Shown: in pieces, positions 17,202 through 25,513 of the stretch
Layout: the number at the start of each line of letters is the position of its first letter
Position numbering within the stretch: position 1 is the first letter of the stretch
Assembly (NCBI GenBank): GCA_000017645.1
Contig: CP000781.1
Coordinates: 4,451,501 to 4,515,500, forward strand
Direction: 5' to 3'
From: Xanthobacter autotrophicus Py2
GTDB taxonomy: Bacteria; Pseudomonadota; Alphaproteobacteria; Rhizobiales; Xanthobacteraceae
DNA length: 64,000 bases
Program-made: the position numbers and the translations under genes
Notes under the pieces: generated by a model
What the model saw: the letters and a program-made list of their open reading frames with translations, nothing else
The model's database searches: none
What the model was told of the DNA's origin: nothing

Positions 17202-18272
17202 TCACTGAAGATCGATGAGGATTTTCAGTTCCGTTCCGGCGGGGCTGAGCAGGGCCTCGAAGCCGTTTTCCACCACCTCGTCGAGGCGGATGCGGCGGGT
17301 CACAACCTTTTCCGCCGGCAGGATGCCGCTGCCGATGAGAGCGGCGACGCGCGGCCACATGAGAGTCGTGTAGCACCACGAGCCGCGCACATCGATGTCC
17401 TTGAAGGTGACGGTGAATCCGTCCACGGCGGGCTTGCCCACGTGAAGCCCGACCTGCACCACCACCCCCTGCCGGCGCACCGCCTCGATGCAGGTGCCAA
17501 GCGCCGCCTCGGCACCCACGCATTCCAGCGCCACGTCCACGCCGACGCCGCCTTCGGTCTGGTCGCGAATGGCCTCCGGCACCTTGTCCGAGCGGGGGTT
17601 GAGGGTGATGACGTCGGGCAGGATCTGCCGGGCCATGGCGAGGCGGTTGTCGTTGGTATCGCTTAGGAAAATCCGGGTCGCCCCGGCCGCCCGCGCCGCC
17701 AGCACCTGCAACTGTCCGATGGGGCCGGCGCCGGTGACGAGGACGCTGTCGCCGGGCTTCACGCCGCCCCGCTCGGCCGCATAGACGGTGACTGCGGTGG
17801 GCTCGATAAGGGCGGCCTGCGCGTCGCTGACGCTGTCTGGCACCCGGAACACGTTGTAATCATTGACAAGCGAGTATTCCGCCATGCCGCCCCACGGCCA
17901 GGCGAGGCCGATGATGGCGAGGCTCTCGCTCAGTTGATAGAGGCCGCGCTGGCCGAAATAATCATCCCTCGGGGACACCATGGGCTGCACCGAGACGCGA
18001 TCGCCGACGGCCACGTTGGTGACCGAAGATCCAACAGCCACAACGGTTCCGCCGTACTCATGGCCGAGGATCTGGGGGGCCTTGGCGCCGGTGTAGGGGT
18101 GGGGCTGGGTGGGGATGAAGATGGGACCGGCGGCATATTCATGCAGGTCCGTGCCGCAGATGCCGCAAAACCTATTTTTCACAAGGACTTGGCGGGGGGC
18201 CGGCTGGTCGGTCGGGGTCGGGATGTCCTCGACGCGCACGTCGCGCCGGGCGTGGAAGCGGGCGGCCTTCAT
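17202..18272 (-). CDS. bdhA: 2,3-butanediol dehydrogenase (zinc-dependent MDR family)
   Basis: This 356-residue enzyme should interconvert 2,3-butanediol and acetoin with NAD(H). Catalytic zinc ligands are visible in FCGICGTDLHE and in GHEYGG, and the Rossmann motif VLVTGAGPIGQLQVLAARAAGA lies at about residues 174-195. The long insert PMVSPRDDYFGQRGLYQLSESLAIIGLAWPWGGMAEY lacks the four structural-zinc cysteines of classic alcohol dehydrogenases and matches the butanediol dehydrogenase branch. It is the last gene of the minus-strand acetoin unit, 13 bp after the AhpD-like gene. The neighbours strongly favour this substrate. Confidence 0.86.
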   Translation of the reverse strand: MKAARFHARRDVRVEDIPTPTDQPAPRQVLVKNRFCGICGTDLHEYAAGPIFIPTQPHPYTGAKAPQILGHEYGGTVVAVGSSVTNVAVGDRVSVQPMVSPRDDYFGQRGLYQLSESLAIIGLAWPWGGMAEYSLVNDYNVFRVPDSVSDAQAALIEPTAVTVYAAERGGVKPGDSVLVTGAGPIGQLQVLAARAAGATRIFLSDTNDNRLAMARQILPDVITLNPRSDKVPEAIRDQTEGGVGVDVALECVGAEAALGTCIEAVRRQGVVVQVGLHVGKPAVDGFTVTFKDIDVRGSWCYTTLMWPRVAALIGSGILPAEKVVTRRIRLDEVVENGFEALLSPAGTELKILIDLQ

Positions 18273-18285
18273 GGGCGTTTCTCCT

Positions 18286-18636
18286 TCATTTATCGTTGGT
18301 TAGCGCGTCGTAGGCGGCCAAGGCCTTGCCGGCGTAGACGGCGGCAGGGCCGCCGCCCATCTCGATGGCCACGGCCAGCGTCTCGGCCAGCTCCTCGCGG
18401 CTGGCGCCATGGCTTTTGGCATTGGAAACATGAAACAAAATGCAATCGCCGCAGCCCTTGTGCACGGCGATGGCCAGCGCCATCAGCTCCTTGACCTTGG
18501 TCGAAAGGGTCGCGGACTTCGACGCCTCCGACATCAGGTTGCGAAACGCGCCCATGGCCTGGGGCAAGGCTTTGCCGAGGGTGGCGAACCGAAGGTTCAT
18601 GGACTTCAGCTCGTTCGATATCGACTGCTCGCTCAT
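18286..18636 (-). CDS. Carboxymuconolactone decarboxylase / AhpD-like protein
   Basis: The 116-residue all-helical protein has the AhpD-type redox motif CGDCILFHVSNAKSHGA (CxxC with downstream His), typical of alkylhydroperoxidase-like members of the CMD family. The start at 18636 sits behind GGGAGAG. It lies between the short-chain dehydrogenase (14 bp) and butanediol dehydrogenase (13 bp), so it belongs to the acetoin operon. A protective or redox role during acetoin or aldehyde metabolism is a guess; members of this family often accompany dehydrogenases. Confidence 0.85.
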   Translation of the reverse strand: MSEQSISNELKSMNLRFATLGKALPQAMGAFRNLMSEASKSATLSTKVKELMALAIAVHKGCGDCILFHVSNAKSHGASREELAETLAVAIEMGGGPAAVYAGKALAAYDALTNDK

Positions 18637-18650
18637 CGCCGCTCTCCCGC

Positions 18651-19436
18651 TCAGGTGAAGACCATGCCGCCGTCCACCAGCAGGGACTGGCCGGTCATGA
18701 AGTCGGAGGCGGAGGAGGCGAGGAAACGCGCCACCCCCACGAGGTCCGCCGGGGTGGAGGGCCGGCCCAGCACGGCGCCGGCGGCGAAGGTGTCGAACGC
18801 CTCGTTGTCGGCGCTGGTGAGGCCGCTGTCGCGGAAGCCCTTGTCGATGATCTTCCACATGTCGGTGGCGACCACGCCGGGGCAGAAGGCGTTGACGGTG
18901 ATCTGATCCTTGCCGAAGGCGCGCGCCGCCGCCTGGGTCAAGGCCACCACGGCGAACTTGCTGGCGCAATAATGGGCCAGCGGCTCGTAGCCCTGCTTGG
19001 CGGCGATGGAGGCAGTGTTGACGATCTTGCCGCCGCCGCCCTGTCTTTTGAACGTCTTGATGGCCTCCTGCATGCCGATGAGCACGCCCAGCGCGTTCAC
19101 GTCGGTGACGAAGCGCCAGTCGTCTTCCGTGATGTCGAGAAAGGGCCGGGTCTGGGCCACGCCGGCATTGTTGAACAGCACGTCGAGCCGGCCATGGGCG
19201 GCCACGGCCTCATCGAGCAGGGCGCGCACCTGCGCCCGCTGGCGCACATCCACCGCAACCGCGATGGCGGTGCCGCCGGCGGCCGTGATCTCCCCGGCCA
19301 CCGCGCGGGCGGCGGGCTCCGAGAGGTCGGCCACAGTGATGCGGGCGCCGTCCGCCGCAAGGGCTTTCGCGATGGCGGCGCCGATGCCGCCGGCCGCGCC
19401 GGTGATGACGATGCTCTTGTCCTTCAGACTGGGCAT
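18651..19436 (-). CDS. budC: Short-chain dehydrogenase, acetoin/diacetyl reductase type
   Basis: The 261-residue SDR has the cofactor motif TGAAGGIGAAIA, NNAGVAQ and the catalytic Ser-Tyr-Lys set in NTASIAAKQGYEPLAHYCASKFAVV. The segment GLTSADNEAFDTFAAGAVLGRPSTPADLVGVARFLASSASDFMTGQSLLVDGGMVFT is close to meso-2,3-butanediol dehydrogenase/acetoin reductase. AGGAGGA precedes ATG 19436. Its place between acoC and butanediol dehydrogenase supports a role in reducing diacetyl or oxidising a butanediol stereoisomer. Confidence 0.84.
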   Translation of the reverse strand: MPSLKDKSIVITGAAGGIGAAIAKALAADGARITVADLSEPAARAVAGEITAAGGTAIAVAVDVRQRAQVRALLDEAVAAHGRLDVLFNNAGVAQTRPFLDITEDDWRFVTDVNALGVLIGMQEAIKTFKRQGGGGKIVNTASIAAKQGYEPLAHYCASKFAVVALTQAAARAFGKDQITVNAFCPGVVATDMWKIIDKGFRDSGLTSADNEAFDTFAAGAVLGRPSTPADLVGVARFLASSASDFMTGQSLLVDGGMVFT

Positions 19437-19526
19437 GGTTCCTCCTGGATTTTGATTGGCCACACGCCGCCGTTGACCGCCCTCTCGGGCGGCCATTTCC
19501 GGGCTGCGGCGGCGGTGGACGAGCGG

Positions 19527-20645
19527 TCAGCGGCCGATGTGCTCGAGCAGCAGCTCATTGACCTTGTTGGCCTTTTCCATCTGCACCATGTGTCCGGCCT
19601 CGCTGAGCACCTCGGCCCGGGCGCGGTCCCCGAGAGCCCCGGCATGGGCGGGCGGGATCACCTTGTCGCTGGCGCCGAAGATGACGAGCACCGGCACATC
19701 CGCCGCCTTCAGCTTTTCGGCCAGGATCTCGCTCTGGCGGCTGGCCGGGAACAGGTTGGCGGCGAGCGCGCGCAAGGCGTCATCCACCCCGTCGAGGCGC
19801 TTGTACTTCAGGATGTCTTCCACCAGCTGGCGGGTGACCGTGCCGGGATCGTGGAACAGCTGTTCCAGCACCGGCTTCATGTCGCGGCGGGACGATCCGG
19901 CGACGAAGCCGTCCGTGTAGCCGCTGTTGATCTCGGCCCCGAGCCCGGCCGAGCCGATGAGGCCGAGGGAGGCCACCCGCCCCGGCTGGTCCAGCGCGGT
20001 GCGCATGGCCACCGCCCCGCCCATGGAATGGCCGACCAGATGGGCCTTCTCGATCCCGGTCTGGTCCATGAAGGCGAGCACGGCGCCGGACAGCCAGCCG
20101 AGGCTCGCCTCGCCGATGGCCTTGTCCGACTGGCCATGGCCCGGCAGGTCGAGGGCATAGACGGTGGCGGAGCCGGCCAAAGCGTCGATGTTGAACAGCC
20201 AGTTGTCGAGATCGCCGCCGAAGCCGTGGATGAGCACCACCGTGCGGGCGCCATCGCCGCGCCTGGCATAGCGCAGGCGGCCGAAGGGGGTGTCGGCGAA
20301 CTCGTATTTCGGCGCGCTCTCCTCCGCCGTCTCGTCCTCCTCGGCGGGGGCGGCATAGGTGGCGACGAAGGCGTCGATCTCGTCGTCGCTCACCTCTTCA
20401 TCGGCGATCACGCCGATCAGGGCCTTGACCGGATAGACGGTGTCGCGGGCGCCGATGGCGCGGCGCAGGATACCGGCATCGCCCGCCTCCACCACGCCGG
20501 CGATCTTGTCGGTCTCCACCTCGAGGATTTCATCGCCCACGGAGATCTTGGTGCCGGGCGGCTTGAGCCAGCCCGTGACCTTGCCCTCCGACATGGACAG
20601 GCCCCACTTGGGCATGACGATGGGCTTGATGCGGGTGTCCAGCAT
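19527..20645 (-). CDS. acoC: Acetoin dehydrogenase E2: lipoyl domain fused to alpha/beta hydrolase
   Basis: AcoC transfers the acetyl group produced by AcoAB from acetoin to CoA. The 372-residue protein has an N-terminal lipoyl domain (about residues 7-82) with the lipoyl lysine K47 in EVETDKIAG, an acidic linker rich in Glu and Ala (about 98-112), and a C-terminal alpha/beta-hydrolase domain with oxyanion HGFGGD, nucleophile S207 in GHSMGG and a late His in EAGHMVQME. This hydrolase-fused layout is characteristic of AcoC rather than classical E2 proteins with a catalytic acyltransferase domain. No E3 lipoamide dehydrogenase gene is in the cluster. Confidence 0.94.
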   Translation of the reverse strand: MLDTRIKPIVMPKWGLSMSEGKVTGWLKPPGTKISVGDEILEVETDKIAGVVEAGDAGILRRAIGARDTVYPVKALIGVIADEEVSDDEIDAFVATYAAPAEEDETAEESAPKYEFADTPFGRLRYARRGDGARTVVLIHGFGGDLDNWLFNIDALAGSATVYALDLPGHGQSDKAIGEASLGWLSGAVLAFMDQTGIEKAHLVGHSMGGAVAMRTALDQPGRVASLGLIGSAGLGAEINSGYTDGFVAGSSRRDMKPVLEQLFHDPGTVTRQLVEDILKYKRLDGVDDALRALAANLFPASRQSEILAEKLKAADVPVLVIFGASDKVIPPAHAGALGDRARAEVLSEAGHMVQMEKANKVNELLLEHIGR

Positions 20646-20735
20646 TGGGGTTCCTCAAAAGGGGTTTGGTGAGACGGATCGAGGCGGGTTACGGTCCGTC
20701 GCAACGGCTCTCGATTGCTCTGTTTCACGGGTATC

Positions 20736-20844
20736 GTCATGGCCGGGCTTGTCCCGGCAATCCATGCTCCGCGGCTGGGAACTGCCTCGATAGGTCTAGG
20801 CAAGCGGGCCGGCGTGGATGCCCGGCACAAGGCCGGGCATGACG
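20736..20844. repeat. Dispersed palindromic repeat, copy 1 (acoB-acoC gap)
   Basis: The element begins GTCATGGCCGGGCTTGTCC and ends in the inverted form GGCCGGGCATGACGG, so it is two hairpin units facing each other around a non-repeated centre. Related copies lie at 38074-38243 and 50890-51001. Here it sits between acoB and acoC inside the operon, so its hairpins will be transcribed and may affect mRNA processing. Confidence 0.75.
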
Positions 20845-20899
20845 GTGTGTCGGCGGGCGGGAGAGGGGGCGGCGTCGCTTCAGCCGCCCCGGGTCCCCC

Positions 20900-21922
20900 T
20901 CACGCTGCCAGCGCGTGGGGGACCGTCCGCAGCACCGCGCCGGCGATGGCGTCGGCGGTGGGGATGTAAAGGTCTTCCAGCGTGGGCGAGAACGGCACCG
21001 GGGTGTGCGGCGCCGTCACCATCTGCGGGGCGGCCTTCAGCGCGCCGAAGGCCTGCTGCGCCACGTAGGCGGCGACGTCGGTCGCGATGGAGCAGCGCGG
21101 ATGGGCCTCGTCCACCACCACCAGGCGGCCGGTGTTCTCCACGCTTTCGATCACCGTATCCCAGTCGATGGGCGAAAGGGTGCGCAGGTCGATCACCTCC
21201 GCCTCGATGCCGTGCTGGCGCGACAGGGCAGACGCCGCGTCCATGGCGCGGTGGACCGTGAGGCCGTAGCTGACGATGGTCACGTCCTTGCCGTCGCGCA
21301 CCACATTGGCCTCGCCGAACGGGATGGCATAGGCCTCCGTGGGCACATCCACCTCATGGCCGTAGAGGTTCTTGTGCTCGCAGAAGATCACGGGGTCGTT
21401 GTCGCGGATGGACTGGATCAGCAGGCCCTTGGCGTCATAGGCATTGGAGGGGCACACCACCTTCAGCCCCGGCACATGGGTGAACATGGGCGTGAGCATC
21501 TGTGAATGCTGGGCGGCGGCGCGGAAACCCGCCCCCACCATGGCGCGGATGACCACCGGGGTCGTCGCCTTGCCGCCGAACATGTAGCGGAACTTGGCCG
21601 CCTGGTTCAGGATCTGGTCGAAGCACACGCCCATGAAATCGAGGAACATGAGTTCCGCCACCGGGCGCATGCCGCAGGCCGCCGCGCCCACCGCCGCGCC
21701 GATATAGGCGCTCTCGGATAGGGGCGTGTCGAGCAGGCGGTTGCCGTGCTTGGCATAAAGCCCCTTGGTGACGCCGAGCACGCCGCCCCAGGCATCCTTT
21801 TCCCCCGGAGCCCCGGAGCCGCCGACGATATCCTCACCCAGCAGGATGACGCTGGGGTCGCGGCGCATCTCAAGATCGAGGGCTTCATTGATGGCCATCT
21901 TGAAGCTCAACTTGCGAGCCAT
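20900..21922 (-). CDS. acoB: Acetoin dehydrogenase E1 component beta subunit
   Basis: The 340-residue protein is the beta subunit of thiamine-diphosphate-dependent E1, forming an alpha2-beta2 enzyme with AcoA that cleaves acetoin to acetaldehyde and hydroxyethyl-ThDP. Landmarks are MAINEALDLEMRRDPSVILLGEDIVGG, DTPLSESAYIGAAVGAAACGMRPVAELMF, FRAAAQHSQMLTPMFTHVPGLKVVCPS and IDLRTLSPIDWDTVIESVENTGRLVVVDEAH. GGAAGGA precedes ATG 21922. The gene is 29 bp downstream of acoA, and 254 bp including a palindromic repeat separate it from acoC. Confidence 0.94.
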   Translation of the reverse strand: MARKLSFKMAINEALDLEMRRDPSVILLGEDIVGGSGAPGEKDAWGGVLGVTKGLYAKHGNRLLDTPLSESAYIGAAVGAAACGMRPVAELMFLDFMGVCFDQILNQAAKFRYMFGGKATTPVVIRAMVGAGFRAAAQHSQMLTPMFTHVPGLKVVCPSNAYDAKGLLIQSIRDNDPVIFCEHKNLYGHEVDVPTEAYAIPFGEANVVRDGKDVTIVSYGLTVHRAMDAASALSRQHGIEAEVIDLRTLSPIDWDTVIESVENTGRLVVVDEAHPRCSIATDVAAYVAQQAFGALKAAPQMVTAPHTPVPFSPTLEDLYIPTADAIAGAVLRTVPHALAA

Positions 21923-21951
21923 GGTGTTTCCTTCCGGATTATCTTGATTGA

Positions 21952-22959
21952 TCAGTAGGCGACGTAGACGTCGCTGAGCAGGTCGCGCGCCGCCGGCAAG
22001 GGCGCCGCCTTGGCGGAGGTGACCGCGTCGTCGATGAGGCTTGCCACCTCCCGGTCGAGGAGGGCGATCTCGGCCTCGCTCACCACCCCGGCGGCGGTGA
22101 CGCGATCGGCGAAGATCTTCAGGCAGTCGCGGTTGGCGCGGTTGAACTCGTTCTCGCCCTTGGCCTTGTAGGTCTGGCTGTCGCCCTCGAAATGGCCGAA
22201 GAAGCGGTTCATCTTGCATTCGAGCACCGCCGGCCCGCCGCCCGCGCGGGCCTTGGCGATGAGGTCGCCGGCCGCCTTGTGAACTGCGAAGAAATCGGTG
22301 CCGTCCACGCTCACCGCCGGCAGGCCGAAGCCGGTGGCGCGGTCCACGTAGCTGTCCACAGCCGTGGCGTAGGTGACGGAAGTGGCCTCCGCATAGCCGT
22401 TGTTCTCGATGACGAAGATCACCGGCAGGTTCCAGATGGCGGCAAGGTTCATGCTTTCCAGCACCGTGCCCTGGTTGGCCGCGCCGTCGCCGAAGAAGGT
22501 GATGCCGACGCCGCCGTCGCCGCGGAACTTGGCCGCAAGCCCGGCGCCGCAGATCAAAGGCGCGCCGGCGCCGAGGATGCCGTTGGCGCCCATCATGCCC
22601 TTGGAGAGGTCGGCGATGTGCATGGAGCCGCCCTTGCCGCGGCAGGATCCGGTCTCCTTGCCGTAGATCTCGGCCATCATCTCGCCCACGTCCACGCCCT
22701 TGGCGATGCAGTGGCCGTGGCCGCGATGGGTGGAGGCGATGCGGTCGATGTCGGTGAGGTGCATCATGACGCCGGTGGCGCAGGCTTCCTCGCCGGCATA
22801 CAGGTGCACGAAACCGGGGATATCGCCCTTGGCGAACTCCACATGCAGCCGCTCCTCGAAATCGCGGATGGTGCGCATGGTGCGATAGGCTTCGAGGAGC
22901 TGGTCCTTCGGCAGCGGGATGGGATTGTTGGACAAAGCGCTTGGCGTCGGCTCAGGCAT
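21952..22959 (-). CDS. acoA: Acetoin dehydrogenase E1 component alpha subunit
   Basis: The 335-residue alpha subunit binds thiamine diphosphate through the motif that starts GDGAANQGTVLESMNLAA and ends IENN (about residues 170-200). Other family blocks are TIRDFEERLHVEFAKGDIPGFVHLYAGEEACATGVM and STHRGHGHCIAKG, followed by RGKGGSMHIADL. The ATG at 22959 is preceded by AAGGAGGAG. It is the first gene of acoABC-budC-ahpD-bdhA, and a -24/-12 promoter lies about 135-150 bp upstream. Confidence 0.95.
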   Translation of the reverse strand: MPEPTPSALSNNPIPLPKDQLLEAYRTMRTIRDFEERLHVEFAKGDIPGFVHLYAGEEACATGVMMHLTDIDRIASTHRGHGHCIAKGVDVGEMMAEIYGKETGSCRGKGGSMHIADLSKGMMGANGILGAGAPLICGAGLAAKFRGDGGVGITFFGDGAANQGTVLESMNLAAIWNLPVIFVIENNGYAEATSVTYATAVDSYVDRATGFGLPAVSVDGTDFFAVHKAAGDLIAKARAGGGPAVLECKMNRFFGHFEGDSQTYKAKGENEFNRANRDCLKIFADRVTAAGVVSEAEIALLDREVASLIDDAVTSAKAAPLPAARDLLSDVYVAY

Positions 22960-23091
22960 GCTCTTCTCCTCCTTAAGGGACGGGGAGGGCGGTTGGTCCC
23001 CGCTCCCACCGGAATGTCCGGTGCGGTAGCGATCGGGCATCCTCTCCGTTGAATTTGCTTTGGCTCGTTGTTTTTGCCTTGGAGGGACTTG

Positions 23092-23107
23092 AGCAAGGGG
23101 CGGGCCA
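23092..23107 (-). promoter_or_regulatory. Sigma-54 promoter of the acetoin operon
   Basis: On the minus strand the sequence is TGGCCCGCCCCTTGCT, matching TGGCACG-N4-TTGCW with one mismatch and exact GG/GC spacing. Transcription would start near 23080, leaving a leader of about 120 nt before acoA. AcoR, encoded divergently, is a sigma-54-dependent activator, which fits. Confidence 0.75.
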
Positions 23108-23184
23108 ACTGTCCGATTTTCTGAAAAAGCTTGGCTCCGCTTACGTATTGCATTGCAACATCGGTACGCCACTGCTGCGCGCGC

Positions 23185-23219
23185 GCCACAGGTGTGGCGG
23201 CGAATGCCACAGGTGTTGC
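23185..23219. promoter_or_regulatory. Tandem dyads, probable AcoR upstream activating sequence
   Basis: Two copies of an inverted repeat lie 21 bp apart centre to centre: GCCACA-GG-TGTGGC at 23185-23198 (perfect arms) and GCCACA-GG-TGTTGC at 23206-23219 (one mismatch). They are about 80-115 bp upstream of the -24 element, the usual distance for an enhancer site, and two helical turns apart so that two dimers would bind the same face. Confidence 0.7.
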
Positions 23220-23357
23220 AGCCTTGACTTGGCATTGGATTGCCTGCGCTGCGGCACGACTTGAGGGAGCCCGCGCCAGCACATTTGCCGCGCCCCTTGC
23301 CGCCGCCGCCGATCAGGGCGAGACTTCCGGCAAAAGGAACGGTCTGGGAGGATCGTC

Positions 23358-25364
23358 ATGAAGCGGGAGCAGGCCGCGCACATCGATGAGCTGGTGCGCG
23401 CGGCGAGCGGGCACGGCTCGCGCCGCGATGCCATCATCGAGGCGTCGTGGCGGCGCTGCGTCAACGAGCACAACCTCGACCCGGTGGTGCTGCGCGACCC
23501 GTGCATCGTTACCCATGCCCGCCTGCGCGAGCATCAGGAGGCCATGGACGAGTTCCTGCACACGGCGCGCTTCGGGGTGGAGACGCTTTATCGCGAGGTG
23601 GCGGGCCTCGGCTACGTGCTGCTGCTCACCGATGCCAAGGGCATCACGGTGGATTTCATCGGCGATCCCACCTTCGACAGCAACCTCATGCGCGCCGGCC
23701 TCTATCTCGGCGCCGACTGGAACGAGCCGCATGCCGGCACCTGCGCGGTGGGCACCTGCATCGCCACCGGCGAGGCGCTGGTGGTGCACCAGTCCGACCA
23801 TTTCGACGCCACCCACATCCCGCTGACCTGCACGGCCGCGCCGGTGTTCGACCCCAGCGGCGCGCTGGCGGCGGTGCTGGACATCTCGGCGCTGCATTCG
23901 CCGCAGCCCAAGGAGAGCCAGTATCTGGCGTTGCAGTTCGTCAAATCCGTCGCCCACAAGATCGAGACGGCGCACCTTCTCAACCGCTTCCGCCGCGAAT
24001 GGATCGTGAAGCTCGCGCCCTCGCCGGAATTTGCCGACGTGGACCCGGCCTATGTGCTGGCGGTGGATGGATCGGGCCGCATCCTCGGCTTCAACAACCG
24101 CACCCGCCAGCTCATGATGCGCGAGCTGGAGTGCCGCCCCGCCCTGGCCGACGGGCGGCCGCTCGCCGGCCGACCCCTGTCCGAGTTCTTCGACCTCCAG
24201 GTGGACGACCTGCCGCGCCTCATGCCGTCGCGGCCGGCGTCGCAGCGCATGGTGCGCCTCGCCCTCTCCGGCACGCCCTTGTTCGCGCAGGCCCAGCAGC
24301 CGCCGGCGCGTGTCGCCTCGCCCTCGCCTCTTGCCCCCGCGCCGGTCCTGCCGAAGCCTTTGGAAGCCCTCACCTGCGGCGATGGCGCCATGCTGGAGGT
24401 GGCGGCGCGGGCGGCCAAGCTCGTCAACACCCAGATGAGCCTGCTCATCTGCGGCGAGACCGGCACCGGCAAGGAGCATCTGGCCAAAGCCATCCATGCC
24501 GCGAGCGGTCGTGCCGGCAAGCCGTTCGTGCCGGTGAACTGCGCAGCGCTGCCGGAGACGCTGATCGAGGGCGAATTGTTCGGCTACGAGCCGGGCGCCT
24601 TCACCGGCGCCGCCGCCAAGGGCAAGCGCGGCCTCGTCATGGAGGCGGACGGCGGCACCCTCTTCCTCGACGAGATCGGCGACATGCCGCTGACCCTCCA
24701 GACCCGCCTGTTGCGGGTGCTGGCCGAGCGCGAGGTGACGCCCATCGGCCGCACCCGTCCGGTGCCGGTGAACATCCGCGTCATCGCCGCCACCCACCGC
24801 GACCTCATCGCCGAGGTGAAGGCCGGGCGCTTCCGCGAGGACCTCTATTTCCGCCTCAGCGGCGGCGTGCTCGCTTTGCCGGCCCTGCGCCAGCGCGCGG
24901 ATCTCGACTGGCTGGTGGCGCGGTTTCTGGCCGAGCGGGGCGGGGTGCTGCGGGTGCCGTTCGAGCTGTCGGGCGAGGCGCGGGCGGCGCTGCACGCCTA
25001 TGCGTGGCCCGGCAACATCCGCGAGCTGGCCAATGCGCTGGACTATGCCTGCGCGGTGGCGGGCGACGCCGTCATCGCCTGGGACGACCTGCCCGACCGC
25101 ATCCGCCACGCGGCGCCGGTGGCGACTGGGCCGTGTGGGACGGCGCCTGTGGCGCTCCTCGCCGGGTCTTCTGCCGTTGGCGGGATGGCGGCCGGTGGCA
25201 CCAGTCCGGACGAGCGCGGCGCCCTGCTGGCGCTTCTTGCCGCCCAGCGCTGGAACGTCTCGGCGGTGGCCCGCGCGCTGGGCGTGGACCGCACCACCAT
25301 CCACCGCCGCATGCGCCGCTTGGGGATCACCTCGCCACGGCATGGGGACGAGGGGGGCAACTGA
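23358..25364 (+). CDS. acoR: Sigma-54-dependent activator of acetoin catabolism
   Basis: AcoR activates acoABC transcription in response to acetoin. The 668-residue protein has an N-terminal GAF-type sensor (about residues 60-210; GADWNEPHAGTCAVGTCIATGEALVVH), a linker, a central AAA+ domain (about 355-575) with Walker A GETGTGKEH, the sigma-54 contact loop GAFTGA, Walker B GGTLFLDEIGD and an arginine-finger region, and a C-terminal Fis-type helix-turn-helix (RWNVSAVARALGVDRTTIHRRMRRLG). There is no phosphoreceiver. GGGAGGATC precedes the ATG. It is divergent from acoA with a 398-bp control region between them. Confidence 0.94.
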   Translation: MKREQAAHIDELVRAASGHGSRRDAIIEASWRRCVNEHNLDPVVLRDPCIVTHARLREHQEAMDEFLHTARFGVETLYREVAGLGYVLLLTDAKGITVDFIGDPTFDSNLMRAGLYLGADWNEPHAGTCAVGTCIATGEALVVHQSDHFDATHIPLTCTAAPVFDPSGALAAVLDISALHSPQPKESQYLALQFVKSVAHKIETAHLLNRFRREWIVKLAPSPEFADVDPAYVLAVDGSGRILGFNNRTRQLMMRELECRPALADGRPLAGRPLSEFFDLQVDDLPRLMPSRPASQRMVRLALSGTPLFAQAQQPPARVASPSPLAPAPVLPKPLEALTCGDGAMLEVAARAAKLVNTQMSLLICGETGTGKEHLAKAIHAASGRAGKPFVPVNCAALPETLIEGELFGYEPGAFTGAAAKGKRGLVMEADGGTLFLDEIGDMPLTLQTRLLRVLAEREVTPIGRTRPVPVNIRVIAATHRDLIAEVKAGRFREDLYFRLSGGVLALPALRQRADLDWLVARFLAERGGVLRVPFELSGEARAALHAYAWPGNIRELANALDYACAVAGDAVIAWDDLPDRIRHAAPVATGPCGTAPVALLAGSSAVGGMAAGGTSPDERGALLALLAAQRWNVSAVARALGVDRTTIHRRMRRLGITSPRHGDEGGN

Positions 25365-25513
25365 GGGCAGCCCGGAGCTTCAAGGCGGACGGTTTCGCCT
25401 GGCGCGGTCTGCTCCCTCTCCCGCCTGCGGGGGAGGGGCCCATGTTGCGCCCCGGTCCTGACAGCCGGGCTTGTCTGAGCTTCAACGCCGGTAGTGCTCA
25501 CGCCATGCGGCAC

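Noticed and set aside
23154..23171. Possible sigma-54 element TGGCGTACCGATGTTGCA on the minus strand
   Set aside because: The GG and GC are two bases too far apart. The site at 23092-23107 has the exact spacing and a better position.
23230..23243. Possible forward sigma-54 element TGGCATTGGATTGC for acoR
   Set aside because: Spacing is one base short of the strict -24/-12 requirement.
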